Shown: in pieces, positions 1 to 8,389 of the stretch
Numbering within the stretch: the first letter of the stretch is position 1
Layout: every line of letters starts with the position of its first letter
Assembly (NCBI GenBank): GCA_020848905.1
Contig: JADLHG010000033.1
Location: 124,001-188,000 of the forward strand
Direction of reading: 5' to 3'
Length of the DNA: 64,000 nt
Origin: Deltaproteobacteria bacterium
GTDB taxonomy: Bacteria; Myxococcota_A; Polyangia; GCA-2747355; JADLHG01
The notes under the pieces: model-generated
Told to the model about the DNA's origin: nothing
What the model saw: the letters and a program-made list of their open reading frames with translations, nothing else
Database searches by the model: none
Translations under genes and position numbers: made by a program

Positions 1-567
1 TCCGACCCCGTCGTGCCCGAACGCGGGTCTCTGCTCACCCTCACGGGAGAGGTCTCGAGCCGCGTCCTCGGGTCGAGCTACGACTACTTCAAGCTCAGCG
101 CCAGCTACCGCCATTTCTTCCCGCTGCGCTGGGGCCACGTCTTCGCGCTGCAGGTCTTCGGCGGCGCCCTATTCGGCGAGGCGCCCTTCTTCGACAAGTT
201 CTTTATCGCCGACCTGAACGACCTCCTGCCGAGCCGCGCCCTCGGCCTCAACTTCTCGACGCTGCCCTCGCGCAACATCTTCCGCACCTCCATCGACGAA
301 AAGCGGTACGAGGAGCTCGCGGCGCGCCTCTCGGTCGAGTACATCGTTCCCTGGTTCCGGGGCGGACGCTGGTTCTACGCCGGGGACTTCTTTCTGAACG
401 CAGGAGTGATCTTCCTCGCGTCCCGCGCCGAGCTCAAGGTGCGCGACCGCCCCCTCGCCGAGCAGATCCCCGTCGACCTCACCCTCGACGCCGGATTACG
501 GCTCGACACGCACTTCGGCATCTTTCGCTTCAGCATAGGCAATGCGCTCGGTCGGATCCCGTTCTGA
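1..567 (+). CDS. Omp85/BamA-type outer-membrane barrel protein, C-terminal part
   Basis: The reading frame is open from the first base, so the gene begins before the window and only the last 188 codons are seen. The visible part alternates short hydrophobic/aromatic beta-strand-like stretches with charged turns. It ends in strands closing with a terminal Phe, as outer-membrane beta-barrels recognised by the BAM machinery do. The pattern fits the C-terminal half of a surface antigen/Omp85 barrel (BamA, TamA or a lineage-specific homologue). No POTRA domain is visible because the N-terminus is missing, so the exact subfamily is open. The downstream DUF4390-like gene starts inside this gene (overlap 542-567), which suggests co-transcription. 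Confidence 0.6.
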   Translation, partial: SDPVVPERGSLLTLTGEVSSRVLGSSYDYFKLSASYRHFFPLRWGHVFALQVFGGALFGEAPFFDKFFIADLNDLLPSRALGLNFSTLPSRNIFRTSIDEKRYEELAARLSVEYIVPWFRGGRWFYAGDFFLNAGVIFLASRAELKVRDRPLAEQIPVDLTLDAGLRLDTHFGIFRFSIGNALGRIPF

Positions 568-1219
568 CGCCGCCTTTGCGCGGACGGCGCTGTGCCTGGG
601 CGTCGCGTTGGCGGTGCTCGTTGCGCCGACCTCCGCCCCGCGCGCCGAGTCGGTGGTGCTCAAGGCGGCGGACTTCCGCGAGGAGCGCGGTCAGCTCGTG
701 GTGAGCGCGGGCTTTCGCGAGCTCTTCGACCACGCCCTGAGGAAGCAGCTGCGCAGCGGCTTCGCCACCACGGTGGTGATGCGCGTCTACCTCTATGCGC
801 GGGACGGAGGCGCGGCGGTCGCCGTATCGGGCCAGACCCTGCGCGCGGTCTACGACCTCTGGGACGAGGTCTATCTGCTGCGCGTCGAGGACGCTCGGGG
901 GAACTACTACGTGCGGCTACGAGACCAGCGCCAGGTCGTCGACCGGCTGACGAGCTTCTGGCGCTTTCCGGTGGGGGCGCTCGCGAGGCTGCGGCGTGGG
1001 GAGGGCTACTTCGTGGCCGGGGTGGTCGAGGTGAACCCCATGAGCCCCGAGGTGCTGGCCGAGGTGCGGCGGTGGTTGCGAAATCCCTCGCGACAGCCGC
1101 GCCAGGTGGGGGGGGAGAGCTTCTTCGGCTCGTTCGTCAGCATCTTCGTGAACAACAAGATCCGCCGCGCGGAGCGGACCTTCAAGTTCCGCTCGCAGCT
1201 CCACTGGCGGCCGCGATGA
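542..1219 (+). CDS. DUF4390-like exported protein
   Basis: A 225-residue protein with an N-terminal hydrophobic segment (about residues 15-35) that ends in Ala-rich sequence, consistent with a Sec signal peptide. The mature part is rich in beta-strand-like segments. The overall plan, a small exported protein lying directly before a NtrY-like sensor kinase, matches DUF4390 proteins of delta-proteobacteria and relatives, whose function is unknown. It overlaps the barrel gene upstream by 26 bp, and its TGA stop overlaps the ATG of the kinase (ATGA at 1216-1219). The three genes therefore probably form one transcript. An inferred role is envelope sensing or supply of a periplasmic input to the kinase. 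The family call rests on context and general pattern. Confidence 0.6.
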   Translation: MRSVGSRSDAAFARTALCLGVALAVLVAPTSAPRAESVVLKAADFREERGQLVVSAGFRELFDHALRKQLRSGFATTVVMRVYLYARDGGAAVAVSGQTLRAVYDLWDEVYLLRVEDARGNYYVRLRDQRQVVDRLTSFWRFPVGALARLRRGEGYFVAGVVEVNPMSPEVLAEVRRWLRNPSRQPRQVGGESFFGSFVSIFVNNKIRRAERTFKFRSQLHWRPR

Positions 1220-2775
1220 GCCGCTTCGAGATCAAGATCGCGTTGGCGCTGCTGCTGATCGCGGTGATCCCCCTCGTGGCGTCGATCGTGCTGGTCGGTC
1301 AGGTGATCCGCGTCTCCGACAGCGTCGCCGAGGGACAGACGCGGCGACTGGTTCCGCCGCTGACGCGCTCTGCCGAAGCCTATCGCGCGCTCTTCGAGGC
1401 GCTCAAACGGAGCTTCCGGCTGCAGGCGCAGCTCCTGGCCGAGGACGGCGCGCTACGGGCGGCCCTCGAGCGGAGGGACCGCGCGGCGCTGGAGCGCCGT
1501 GCCGCGGTGCTGGTCGAGCGCGAGCAGGGGCTCGGAAGGCTCGCGGTGATCGGAGCCGAGGGAACGCCTCTGGTCACGGCGCGTCGGGCGCTGCCCTCGA
1601 AGAGCGCCGCCGTGCGCGAGCTGCGGCTGGTTCGCCCTCTCGGCGAGGGGGCGCGGCTCGAGCTGAGCTTCCAGGCGCCCGCCTGGGCGTTCGCCGACTT
1701 CGAGGCCCTCGGTCGCGCGGAGCGCACCGCGCGCGAGATCACGAGCCTGCGCAGCGACCTCGCGTCCTTCTATCGGGTGTCGTTCTTGATCATGTTCGGG
1801 GCGGTGCTGCTCGTGGCGACCGGGCTGGGCCTCTACATCGCGCGACGGATGGCGCGGCGCGTGAGCGTGCTCGCCTCGGCGACGCAACGCGTGGCCAGTG
1901 GAGACCTGACGACCGAGGTGCAGCTCGGCACGCGCGACGAGCTCGGCGAGCTGGCGGAAGCGTTCAACGAGATGGTGCGGCAGCTGCGCGAGAACCGCGA
2001 ACGGATCACCTACCTGGAGAAGATCGGGGCCTGGCAGGAGGTGGCGCGGCGATTGGCCCACGAGATCAAGAACCCGCTCACGCCGATCCAGCTCGCCGTC
2101 CAGCAGATCCATCAGAAGTACGAAGGGGATGACCCGAAGTTCCGCCGCTTGCTCGATGACGCGCAGGAGATCGTCACCGAGGAGGTGGATGGCCTGCGGC
2201 GGCTCGTACAGGCCTTCTCGTCCTTCGCCAAGCTGCCGAGCGTGCAGCCCGAGGCGGTGGACGTGAACGCCCTGCTGGACGACTTCTTCAAGAGCCACCC
2301 GGAGCTCGAACAGCGGGCCACCTTGCGCTGGACGCCGCTCGACCCGAGCTGCCGCGTTCGGGTCGACCGCCTGCTCATCAAGCACGTGATCTTTAATCTG
2401 GTGGAGAACGCGGTGCAGGCGGCGGAGGGGGCGGGACGGAGCGACCGGGTGCTGGTGACCATCTCGGCCTCGACGAACCGCCAGGTGGGGCGCGTGACCA
2501 TCACCGTGGCGGACGACGGACCGGGGATGAAGCAGGAGATCCTCGAGCGGATCTTCGACCCGTACTTCACGACCAAGGACCACGGGTCCGGTCTCGGGCT
2601 GGCCATCGTGAAGCGGACCGTCCTCGAGCACGGGGGCAGCATCTCCGCGTGGTCGAAGCCAGGGGAGGGGGCGCGCTTCAGCGTGACGCTGCCGCTGGAG
2701 CCCGAACCGGACGAGGCGAAGGAGGGGGCGGGGGGCCGCCCACGCCGGTCGAGCAGCACCCACAAGACGGTTTGA
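1216..2775 (+). CDS. NtrY-like sensor histidine kinase
   Basis: A 519-residue membrane histidine kinase. It has one transmembrane helix near residues 8-30 and a second near 190-210, which enclose a periplasmic sensor region rich in Arg and Ala. A HAMP linker follows (about 212-265). The dimerisation/phosphoacceptor motif AHEIKNPLTPIQ carries His282. The HATPase domain shows an N-box (NLVENAVQAA), a G1 box (DDGPGM), an F-box (FDPYFTTK) and a G2 box (GSGLGLAIV). The NPLTPIQL sequence and layout are typical of the NtrY group. The start is fixed by the ATGA overlap with the gene before it. No response regulator lies next to it (the following gene is convergent), so it is an orphan kinase or its NtrX-like partner is elsewhere. 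The last about 30 residues are a charged low-complexity tail. Confidence 0.88.
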   Translation: MSRFEIKIALALLLIAVIPLVASIVLVGQVIRVSDSVAEGQTRRLVPPLTRSAEAYRALFEALKRSFRLQAQLLAEDGALRAALERRDRAALERRAAVLVEREQGLGRLAVIGAEGTPLVTARRALPSKSAAVRELRLVRPLGEGARLELSFQAPAWAFADFEALGRAERTAREITSLRSDLASFYRVSFLIMFGAVLLVATGLGLYIARRMARRVSVLASATQRVASGDLTTEVQLGTRDELGELAEAFNEMVRQLRENRERITYLEKIGAWQEVARRLAHEIKNPLTPIQLAVQQIHQKYEGDDPKFRRLLDDAQEIVTEEVDGLRRLVQAFSSFAKLPSVQPEAVDVNALLDDFFKSHPELEQRATLRWTPLDPSCRVRVDRLLIKHVIFNLVENAVQAAEGAGRSDRVLVTISASTNRQVGRVTITVADDGPGMKQEILERIFDPYFTTKDHGSGLGLAIVKRTVLEHGGSISAWSKPGEGARFSVTLPLEPEPDEAKEGAGGRPRRSSSTHKTV

Positions 2776-2782
2776 CCGAGGC

Positions 2783-2817
2783 GCGCCACCGGGCGCAGAC
2801 CGCGTACCGCTGCCCGG
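2783..2817. terminator. GC-rich dyads between convergent genes
   Basis: Between the convergent kinase and racemase genes lie two small inverted repeats: GCGCC/GGCGC (2783-2787 with 2792-2796) and CCGGGC/GCCCGG (2789-2794 with 2812-2817). They could act as a bidirectional terminator, but there is no following U-run and the arms are short, so this is only a candidate. Confidence 0.2.
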
Positions 2818-2827
2818 GCGCCGCGAT

Positions 2828-3985
2828 CTAGCGGAGCACGCCGCGCTGCCGGAGGGAGGCGATCTCGGCGTCCGAGAGGCCCGCCTCGCGCAGCACCTCG
2901 TCGGTGTGTTGCCCGTGAGTCGGCGCGGGGGTCGTGGCGACGGGCGCGCCGAGCGGCAGGCGCAGCATCTCGAGCGGGCCGCGCGTCGCATCGTCGAGCG
3001 TGAAGAACATCTGCCGATGTTGGTGGTGGGGATGCCGCGTGAGCTCTTCCATCTCGAGGACCGGCTCGACGCAGGCGTCGGCCGAGGCGAGCTCGCGGGC
3101 CCACTCGTCCCGTGATCTTTCCGCGAGGCGCGCGGCCAGCTCGCCCTTCAACTCGGTCTGGCGCGCGGGTGGCGCTATCGGGTCGCTCATGTCGGAGGGC
3201 TGTCCGAGCGCCGTTCGCAACGCGGTCCAGAACTTCGGCTCGAGCGCCCCGACGGCCAGATAGCCGCCGTCGGCGCCGCGGTAGGCTCCGTAGCAGGCCG
3301 CACCGCCGTTCAGCGTTCCTTCCCCGCGACGGAGCGGGGTGCCACCGAAGGCGAGGTCCCCGAGCCAGGGAAGGAGGAAGGACATGACCCCTTCGGTCAT
3401 CGAGACGTCGAGGTGCGCGCCGACGCCGCTCTTGAGGGCGGCCAGGATACGGATCGTGGCCCAGAGCGCCCCGCCGGCCACGTCGGCGAGCTGCACTCCC
3501 GGCACCATGGGAGCGCCGCCGACCGGTCCGCTCGCGGCCAGCACTCCGGCTGTCGCGAGGTAGTTGATGTCGTGTCCCGCGCGGTCGGCCATAGGGCCGT
3601 CCTGGCCGTAGCCGCTGATGGAGCAGAGCACGAGCTTCGGATGAGCCGCGGCGAGGGTCGCGTAGTCGAGGCCCAGGCGAGCGAGCACCCCGGGCCGGAA
3701 GCTCTCGACGACCACGTCGAAGCTGGGGAGCAGGCGCAGCAGAAGCTCGCGCCCACTCGCCTGCTTGAGGTCCACCGCGATGGAGCGCTTGCCCCGGTTG
3801 AGGGCGTAGAACGCGCCGCCGAGGCCGCCCTTGAAGGGCGGAACGAGCCGCAGGTAGTCGCCGCCGCCCAGATCCTCGACCTTCACGACCTCGGCGCCGA
3901 GCTCCGCGAGAATCAACGTGCAGAAGGGACCGGGGAGTAGGCGCGACAGGTCGAGGACCCGGACGCCCGCGAGGGGAGGCGGCAT
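2828..3985 (-). CDS. CaiB/BaiF-fold alpha-methylacyl-CoA racemase
   Basis: A 385-residue protein of the class III CoA-transferase fold. The N-terminal block LAGVRVLDLSRLLPGP and the GADVVKVE-like segment are family hallmarks. The stretch GHDINYLATAG supplies His138 and Asp139, and LADVAGG supplies Asp168. These positions correspond to the proton-transfer His/Asp pair of alpha-methylacyl-CoA racemases rather than to the single Asp nucleophile typical of CoA transferases. The reaction would be epimerisation at C2 of 2-methyl-branched acyl-CoAs, allowing beta-oxidation of branched fatty acids or sterol side chains. It lies 21 bp downstream of an SCP2-type lipid carrier on the same strand, and the pair forms a small lipid-catabolism operon. 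Confidence 0.88.
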   Translation of the reverse strand: MPPPLAGVRVLDLSRLLPGPFCTLILAELGAEVVKVEDLGGGDYLRLVPPFKGGLGGAFYALNRGKRSIAVDLKQASGRELLLRLLPSFDVVVESFRPGVLARLGLDYATLAAAHPKLVLCSISGYGQDGPMADRAGHDINYLATAGVLAASGPVGGAPMVPGVQLADVAGGALWATIRILAALKSGVGAHLDVSMTEGVMSFLLPWLGDLAFGGTPLRRGEGTLNGGAACYGAYRGADGGYLAVGALEPKFWTALRTALGQPSDMSDPIAPPARQTELKGELAARLAERSRDEWARELASADACVEPVLEMEELTRHPHHQHRQMFFTLDDATRGPLEMLRLPLGAPVATTPAPTHGQHTDEVLREAGLSDAEIASLRQRGVLR

Positions 3986-4006
3986 CGGTGAGCGGTGTGC
4001 GGTGGG

Positions 4007-4339
4007 CTAGACGCCCATCGCGAAGAGCTGCTGCAGCTTGGTCGCCAGCATCGGATTGCCGCTGACCTTCAGCTTGCCCTGGAAGTAGAGCTGCATGCCG
4101 AGGTTCGGGTCGGCCAGCATCGAGTTGAAGTCGGCGTCGGTGACTTCGATGGAGCACTCGGAGTTCCCCGCGTCGCCTTCCTTGCAGCTCGGGGGAGTGG
4201 CCTTGAGATCCACCGTCCACGTGCCACCGCCGTCGCCGGTGATCTTGAAGACGTAGATCGCGTCGATGGCCTTCGCCTTGTCGGGCGAGGCCTGCAGGAA
4301 GGCGGGGATCTTCTGATTGAAGAGGGTCTTCGCGTCCAT
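4007..4339 (-). CDS. SCP2 sterol-carrier domain protein
   Basis: A 110-residue stand-alone SCP2 domain. It has an N-terminal helix, a central beta-sheet with the pattern YVFKITGDGGGTWTVDLK, then a negatively charged strand (ECSIEVTDADFNSMLADP) and a C-terminal LKVSGNPMLATKLQQLF helix. This is the usual order of stand-alone SCP2 proteins. Such domains bind and present sterols, branched fatty acyl-CoAs and phospholipids. A strong GGAGGAA ribosome site lies six bases before the ATG. It is the first gene of a two-gene operon with the alpha-methylacyl-CoA racemase, so delivery of branched acyl-CoA to that enzyme is a reasonable inference. Confidence 0.88.
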   Translation of the reverse strand: MDAKTLFNQKIPAFLQASPDKAKAIDAIYVFKITGDGGGTWTVDLKATPPSCKEGDAGNSECSIEVTDADFNSMLADPNLGMQLYFQGKLKVSGNPMLATKLQQLFAMGV

Positions 4340-4364
4340 CTGAGTTCCTCCGGGATAGCTCGAC

Positions 4365-4378
4365 TGACTGGCCGGTCA
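4365..4378. promoter_or_regulatory. TetR-type operator candidate
   Basis: The 14-bp TGACTGGCCGGTCA is a near-perfect palindrome (six of seven pairs) 26 bp upstream of the SCP2-racemase operon. Palindromes of the TGAC...GTCA form with a GC centre are typical of TetR-family repressors of fatty-acid and lipid catabolism. No regulator gene lies nearby. It also sits in the divergent gap before the receiver-PATAN gene. Confidence 0.35.
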
Positions 4379-4525
4379 CTGCTACCACGCGCTGCGGCGA
4401 GCTGTCAACGTGGGACGCGGCCCCGTGCGGCCCGCAAAATCTCTTGCGGCGCCCGGGCACGATTTCTATACTCGCGCCGGCTTCGATACCTCGTTACACC
4501 TGGAATTCTGAGGGCATATCCGCTT

Positions 4526-6466
4526 GTGAGCCGCGGTGTCGACACGCGAGTCCTCGTCGTGGTCCACCACGTGGGCCTGCGCGACCAGCTCGTGGCCGCG
4601 CTCCAGTCGCGCGGGATGCCCGCCACGTCGGCCCAGACGGGCCGCGAGGCGCTCGACGCGCTCGACGGGGACCTCGTCGGCGCGCTCATCATCGACTCCG
4701 AGCTCCCGCTGATCGGCGGGTTCGAGCTGGCGAAGGCGGTGCGTCGCCATCCCCGGGGGGCGCACCTGCCGCTCGTGGTGGTGACGGACGCCCGCTGGTC
4801 GCCGTCGCAAAAGGCCGCTGCGCTGCAGCAGATGGGGTTGCTCGACCTGCTCTCGAAGCCCGTCGATCCGATGCAGGTCGCGGAGCTCCTCGTGGCGGAG
4901 CTCGCCTCGGCGTCGGTGGAGGCGCCCGAGCCGCTCGCGGACCAGGCCAGTCGCGACGAGAAGCACCACGTGGAGAAGGCCGTGCGGGCGGTGCGCACGG
5001 AGCCGGTGCTCCTGCGTGGAAACCTGCAGACCACGCCCTTCCCCGAGCTTCTGCACCAGCTCTACGCGAAGCGCGCGGTCGGGGCGCTCTTCCTGCTGCG
5101 CGACAACGTCAAGAAGATCGTCTATTTCAAGGAAGGCCACCCGAGCTACGTGAAGTCGAACGTGCTCGCCGAGTGCCTGGGCAAGGTCCTGGTGCGCGAG
5201 AAGATGATCTCCGAAGGGGACTGCGCCGAGTCGCTGCGCCGGATGAAGGAGACGCGCCGCCAGCAGGGGACAGTGCTGATCGAGATGGGGGTCATCTCGC
5301 CGCAGAATCTCGTCGTGGGGCTCGAGCTGCAGCTCCAGGCCAAGCTCCTCGACATCTTCTCGTGGACGCGCGGGGAATACCTCTTCAAGCGCGACGTGAA
5401 GCTTCCATCCGAGGTGATCGCCCTCGAGTGGAACAACGCCACGCTGATCGCTGAAGGCGTGCGTCGGCGCTGGGATCCCCCGCGCCTCAAGCAGGCGCTC
5501 GAGCCCTTGCTCGACCGGTACCTGGCCCCCGCGCGGGACCCCAAGCTGCGCTTTCAGGAGTTCCCTCTCGACGAGGTGGACCAGGTGTTCGCGGCCGAGA
5601 TGGACGGACGCCGCACCTTGCGCGAGCTCCTGGCCGCGACGCCGCTGACGGAGGCTCGGGCGCTCTGCGCGGCGTACGTCCTCATCACCACCGGCGTCGT
5701 GGCCGCGCTCGGCGCGCCGCAAGCCGACGAGGAGGAGGCGGCGGAGGCGGCCGTTCCGCCCGAGCAGGCGCTGCGTGGCCAGCTCGCGGCAGAGCTCATC
5801 TCCTTCCGTCGCCGCGATCCGTTCGGGGTCCTCGGCGTGGCGGTGGGGTCGAGCGACGAGGACGTGGAGGAGGCCTACTCGCGCCTCGCGCGGAAGTACC
5901 ATCCCGATCGGTTCCGCAACGTCTCGGCCGAGACGCGCGAGCTGGCGCTCGAGATCTTCCGGCTGGCTCACCAGGCCTACCAGACGGTGGCGACCCACGG
6001 GCAACGTCAGGAGTACAAGGCGCGGCTCCGCACGGGCGAGGTGAGCGTGCTGTCGGAGGCCGGCGGAAGAAGCCTGCACGCCGAGCGCCTGGCATCTCAG
6101 GCGCGCGGAGCGATCGAGGGCCAGCGCTACGGCGAGGCGCGCCAGGCGCTCGCGGGAGCGGTGCAGCTCTGTCCCGACGCCGGGGACCTGCGGGCGCTGC
6201 TCGGCTGGGCCATCTTTCACGAAGCTCCCGATGACCCGGAGAACGCGCGGGACGCGGTCCAGCAGCTCCGGCGGGCCGTCGAGCTGGCGCCGCGCGATGA
6301 GCAGGGCTACCTCCTTCTCGGGCGCGTCTACGCCCGCATGGGCAAGATGATTCTGGCCCAGAGGCAATTCGAGCGCGCGGTGCAGTGCAACCCCGCCTCG
6401 TCGGAGGCGCTCGCGGAGCTCGAACGGTATCGTGATCAGCTCCCCCAGCGGCGCTTCCCGCGATAG
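4526..6466 (+). CDS. Pseudo-receiver/PATAN/J-domain/TPR protein
   Basis: The product is 646 residues from a GTG start, chosen because the receiver begins immediately after it and no better start precedes. Domains in order are a CheY-like receiver (about 7-125), a PATAN/DUF4388 domain (about 165-290), a linker, a J domain (about 430-495) with an intact HPD at 459-461, and TPR-like helices to the end. The receiver keeps the acceptor-type Asp (IIDSELP) and the Lys (LSKPVD), but the usual acidic pair after beta-1 is replaced by His-His (VVVHHVG), so metal binding and phosphorylation are doubtful. An intact HPD implies it can recruit and stimulate an Hsp70. The protein at 33902-37501 has the same plan with the opposite state of these domains. 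PATAN proteins are typical of myxobacterial signalling; the role is unknown. Confidence 0.82.
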   Translation: MSRGVDTRVLVVVHHVGLRDQLVAALQSRGMPATSAQTGREALDALDGDLVGALIIDSELPLIGGFELAKAVRRHPRGAHLPLVVVTDARWSPSQKAAALQQMGLLDLLSKPVDPMQVAELLVAELASASVEAPEPLADQASRDEKHHVEKAVRAVRTEPVLLRGNLQTTPFPELLHQLYAKRAVGALFLLRDNVKKIVYFKEGHPSYVKSNVLAECLGKVLVREKMISEGDCAESLRRMKETRRQQGTVLIEMGVISPQNLVVGLELQLQAKLLDIFSWTRGEYLFKRDVKLPSEVIALEWNNATLIAEGVRRRWDPPRLKQALEPLLDRYLAPARDPKLRFQEFPLDEVDQVFAAEMDGRRTLRELLAATPLTEARALCAAYVLITTGVVAALGAPQADEEEAAEAAVPPEQALRGQLAAELISFRRRDPFGVLGVAVGSSDEDVEEAYSRLARKYHPDRFRNVSAETRELALEIFRLAHQAYQTVATHGQRQEYKARLRTGEVSVLSEAGGRSLHAERLASQARGAIEGQRYGEARQALAGAVQLCPDAGDLRALLGWAIFHEAPDDPENARDAVQQLRRAVELAPRDEQGYLLLGRVYARMGKMILAQRQFERAVQCNPASSEALAELERYRDQLPQRRFPR

Positions 6467-6483
6467 CCCGTCGGGGAGCCCTC

Positions 6484-8325
6484 CTAGTCGTTTCCGGCCA
6501 GCCACGTCTCCTGCACGAGCCGCGCGGCCGGGCTCGGAGGTGGTGCGCACGAGAGCAGCCATTCGGTCCCACGCAGCGAGCGCGCCTCGAGCAGCACCTC
6601 GCGGCGTTCGCCACGGCGCGAGACGACCACGCGGTGCGGTCCGGGGCTCCACAGGTCGCGTACCCAACCGGGACCGGGAGGGGCGCCGTCGATGGTGAGG
6701 ATCCGGTCTCGACGCACGACCCCGGCCCGCATGGCGGGGCTTCCGGGGACGACCGCCGTGACCTCGAGTTCGTCGCGTACGCGGCGGGCGACGAGCCCGA
6801 TGTGGGGTCTGACGGCCGACGGCTTCTTCCGCAAGGTGAGCCCGGCGCGGGTCAGCGTGGCGTGATTGCCGAGCTCGCCGGGGCGGTCGACCCAGCTGGC
6901 GAGCAAGGCCACGAGCTCTGCTCCGCCGACGGACCGGAGGAGGGCGTCCAGGTCGGAGCGTCCGAGGCCCACCACCCCCGAGGCCGCCGCGCGCCTGTCG
7001 AGCTGCTTGAGCAGGCCGAGCAGCGTCGTACGACCGCCGCTTCGCGCGCGCAGCTCGAGGTCGAGGAGCAGCGCCACGAGGTGCCCCTTCGCGTAGATCG
7101 AGAGCGCCGGCTCGGCAGGATCCCGAGGGGGCCAGAAGGCGTCGCGGGCCGCGTCGGTCAGGCTCTGCCTCAGGCGGGCCGGCGTCTCCGTGATGCGATT
7201 GATCTCTCGCGTCAGCGCCGCGAGGTAGCCGGGCTCGCTCAGCAGGTGCGCGGCACGCAGCGTGCGAAAGGCGAAGTAGTCGGTCACTCCCTCGGTGAAC
7301 CAGAGCAGCCCGGAGGGCTTCGGCTCCGCGTAGTCGTAGACGCGGTGCTCGCTCGGGCGAATGCGCTTCCCGTTCCAGAGGTGGAAGTGTTCGTGCGCGA
7401 CGATGTAGAGGAGGTCGGCGTACCACTCGGCGTTCGTCAGGGCCACGCGGGGGATCACGATCGAGGCGCCGCGCTCGTGTTCCAGCGCGGCGTACCTCTC
7501 GCGCTCGGAGTCGGTGGTGTGGATGAGGAGGAGGTAACGCTCGTACGGGAGGCCCCCCATCCAGCGTGCTTGCGTCGCGACGATGCGCCGGATGTGGTCG
7601 AGGAGTCTCTTGGGGACGGTCCGGTGCTCGGCGTCGTGCAGCACCACGGAGATTCGCGCCTGGCCGTGGCGGATGGTGGCCTCGACGAAGGTGCCGACCT
7701 CGATCGGAGCGTCCGCGAGCTCGTCGTAGCTGCGCGCGCGGTAGGTCAGAGGAGCGGAGCCCTCGCGCGGCAGGGGGACCGCGGCGCGCCACCCCTTCGG
7801 GGGCTGGAGGCGGAGGAGATGCGGACGCTGCCGGGCCTCGGGGAGCAGCACGAAGACCGAGGGTCCGGAGAGCGCGGCGTGCCGGTCGTCCAGGTGGCTG
7901 GTGTCGTCTCCGAGCTCGCCGGCGTAGACGCGGTAGCGTACCGAGACCCGCTCGGGGCCGGGCGAAGCGCCCGCGGCTTTCGGCGGGTCGCGCTCGATGC
8001 GCCAGCCTGCGGCGCCTTGTCGCACCCAGCGCAGGCGGTCCCCGGACGCCGTCCGCCCGCCCGTCGGGGTCACGTTGCGCAGCCAGTCCCGCCGGCGATA
8101 GGCCCCAGGGGTCCAGGCGGGCATCACCACCGACAGCGGTAGCGTCGTCGAGAGCTCCACCTCGACGTGCACCTGCTGGCGTGCGGGGTCCGGAAAGCGG
8201 ACCGTGTACCGGACCGCTCCCGCCGGCGTCTCGGCGCGGGCCTGGACGCAGAGCGTCACGGCCCAGAGCACGACGATTGGTCTGACCCCCACGGAACAAT
8301 GCACCTTGCGCTTCCGTTTCACCAT
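6484..8325 (-). CDS. M61-family peptidase with PDZ domain
   Basis: A 613-residue protein with an N-terminal hydrophobic signal segment (about 14-30). An N-terminal beta-rich domain is followed by the zinc-peptidase core. The motif HEHFH gives His311, Glu312 and His315, and the third ligand is Glu345 in FTEGVTDYF. The sequence after the motif (HLWNGKRIRP) is diagnostic of M61 glycyl-aminopeptidase-like enzymes, where HEYFHxWNVKRIRP is usual. A PDZ domain (about 515-590) precedes the C-terminus, as in the family. It is probably a periplasmic or outer-membrane exopeptidase. It is convergent with the receiver-PATAN gene (17-bp gap) and divergent from the lipoprotein gene. Confidence 0.9.
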   Translation of the reverse strand: MVKRKRKVHCSVGVRPIVVLWAVTLCVQARAETPAGAVRYTVRFPDPARQQVHVEVELSTTLPLSVVMPAWTPGAYRRRDWLRNVTPTGGRTASGDRLRWVRQGAAGWRIERDPPKAAGASPGPERVSVRYRVYAGELGDDTSHLDDRHAALSGPSVFVLLPEARQRPHLLRLQPPKGWRAAVPLPREGSAPLTYRARSYDELADAPIEVGTFVEATIRHGQARISVVLHDAEHRTVPKRLLDHIRRIVATQARWMGGLPYERYLLLIHTTDSERERYAALEHERGASIVIPRVALTNAEWYADLLYIVAHEHFHLWNGKRIRPSEHRVYDYAEPKPSGLLWFTEGVTDYFAFRTLRAAHLLSEPGYLAALTREINRITETPARLRQSLTDAARDAFWPPRDPAEPALSIYAKGHLVALLLDLELRARSGGRTTLLGLLKQLDRRAAASGVVGLGRSDLDALLRSVGGAELVALLASWVDRPGELGNHATLTRAGLTLRKKPSAVRPHIGLVARRVRDELEVTAVVPGSPAMRAGVVRRDRILTIDGAPPGPGWVRDLWSPGPHRVVVSRRGERREVLLEARSLRGTEWLLSCAPPPSPAARLVQETWLAGND

Positions 8326-8372
8326 CGGCTAAAAACGACCGGCCTTATCGCTTGGATAGGCGCTATTCCTTC

Positions 8373-8379
8373 AAAGGAG
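8373..8379 (+). promoter_or_regulatory. Strong ribosome-binding site
   Basis: AAAGGAG lies ten bases before the ATG of the lipoprotein gene. It is one of the clearest Shine-Dalgarno sites in the window and suggests high expression. Confidence 0.6.
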
Positions 8380-8389
8380 AAATCGTAAC

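Noticed and set aside
592..1215. Upstream extension of the histidine kinase frame
   Set aside because: The stretch is the out-of-frame image of the DUF4390-like gene; the kinase starts at the ATGA overlap at 1216.
4466..8299. Long open frame on the minus strand across the receiver-PATAN gene
   Set aside because: It is antisense to two well-supported genes and encodes Arg/Pro/Ala-rich sequence with no motif, a common artefact of GC-rich codon bias.
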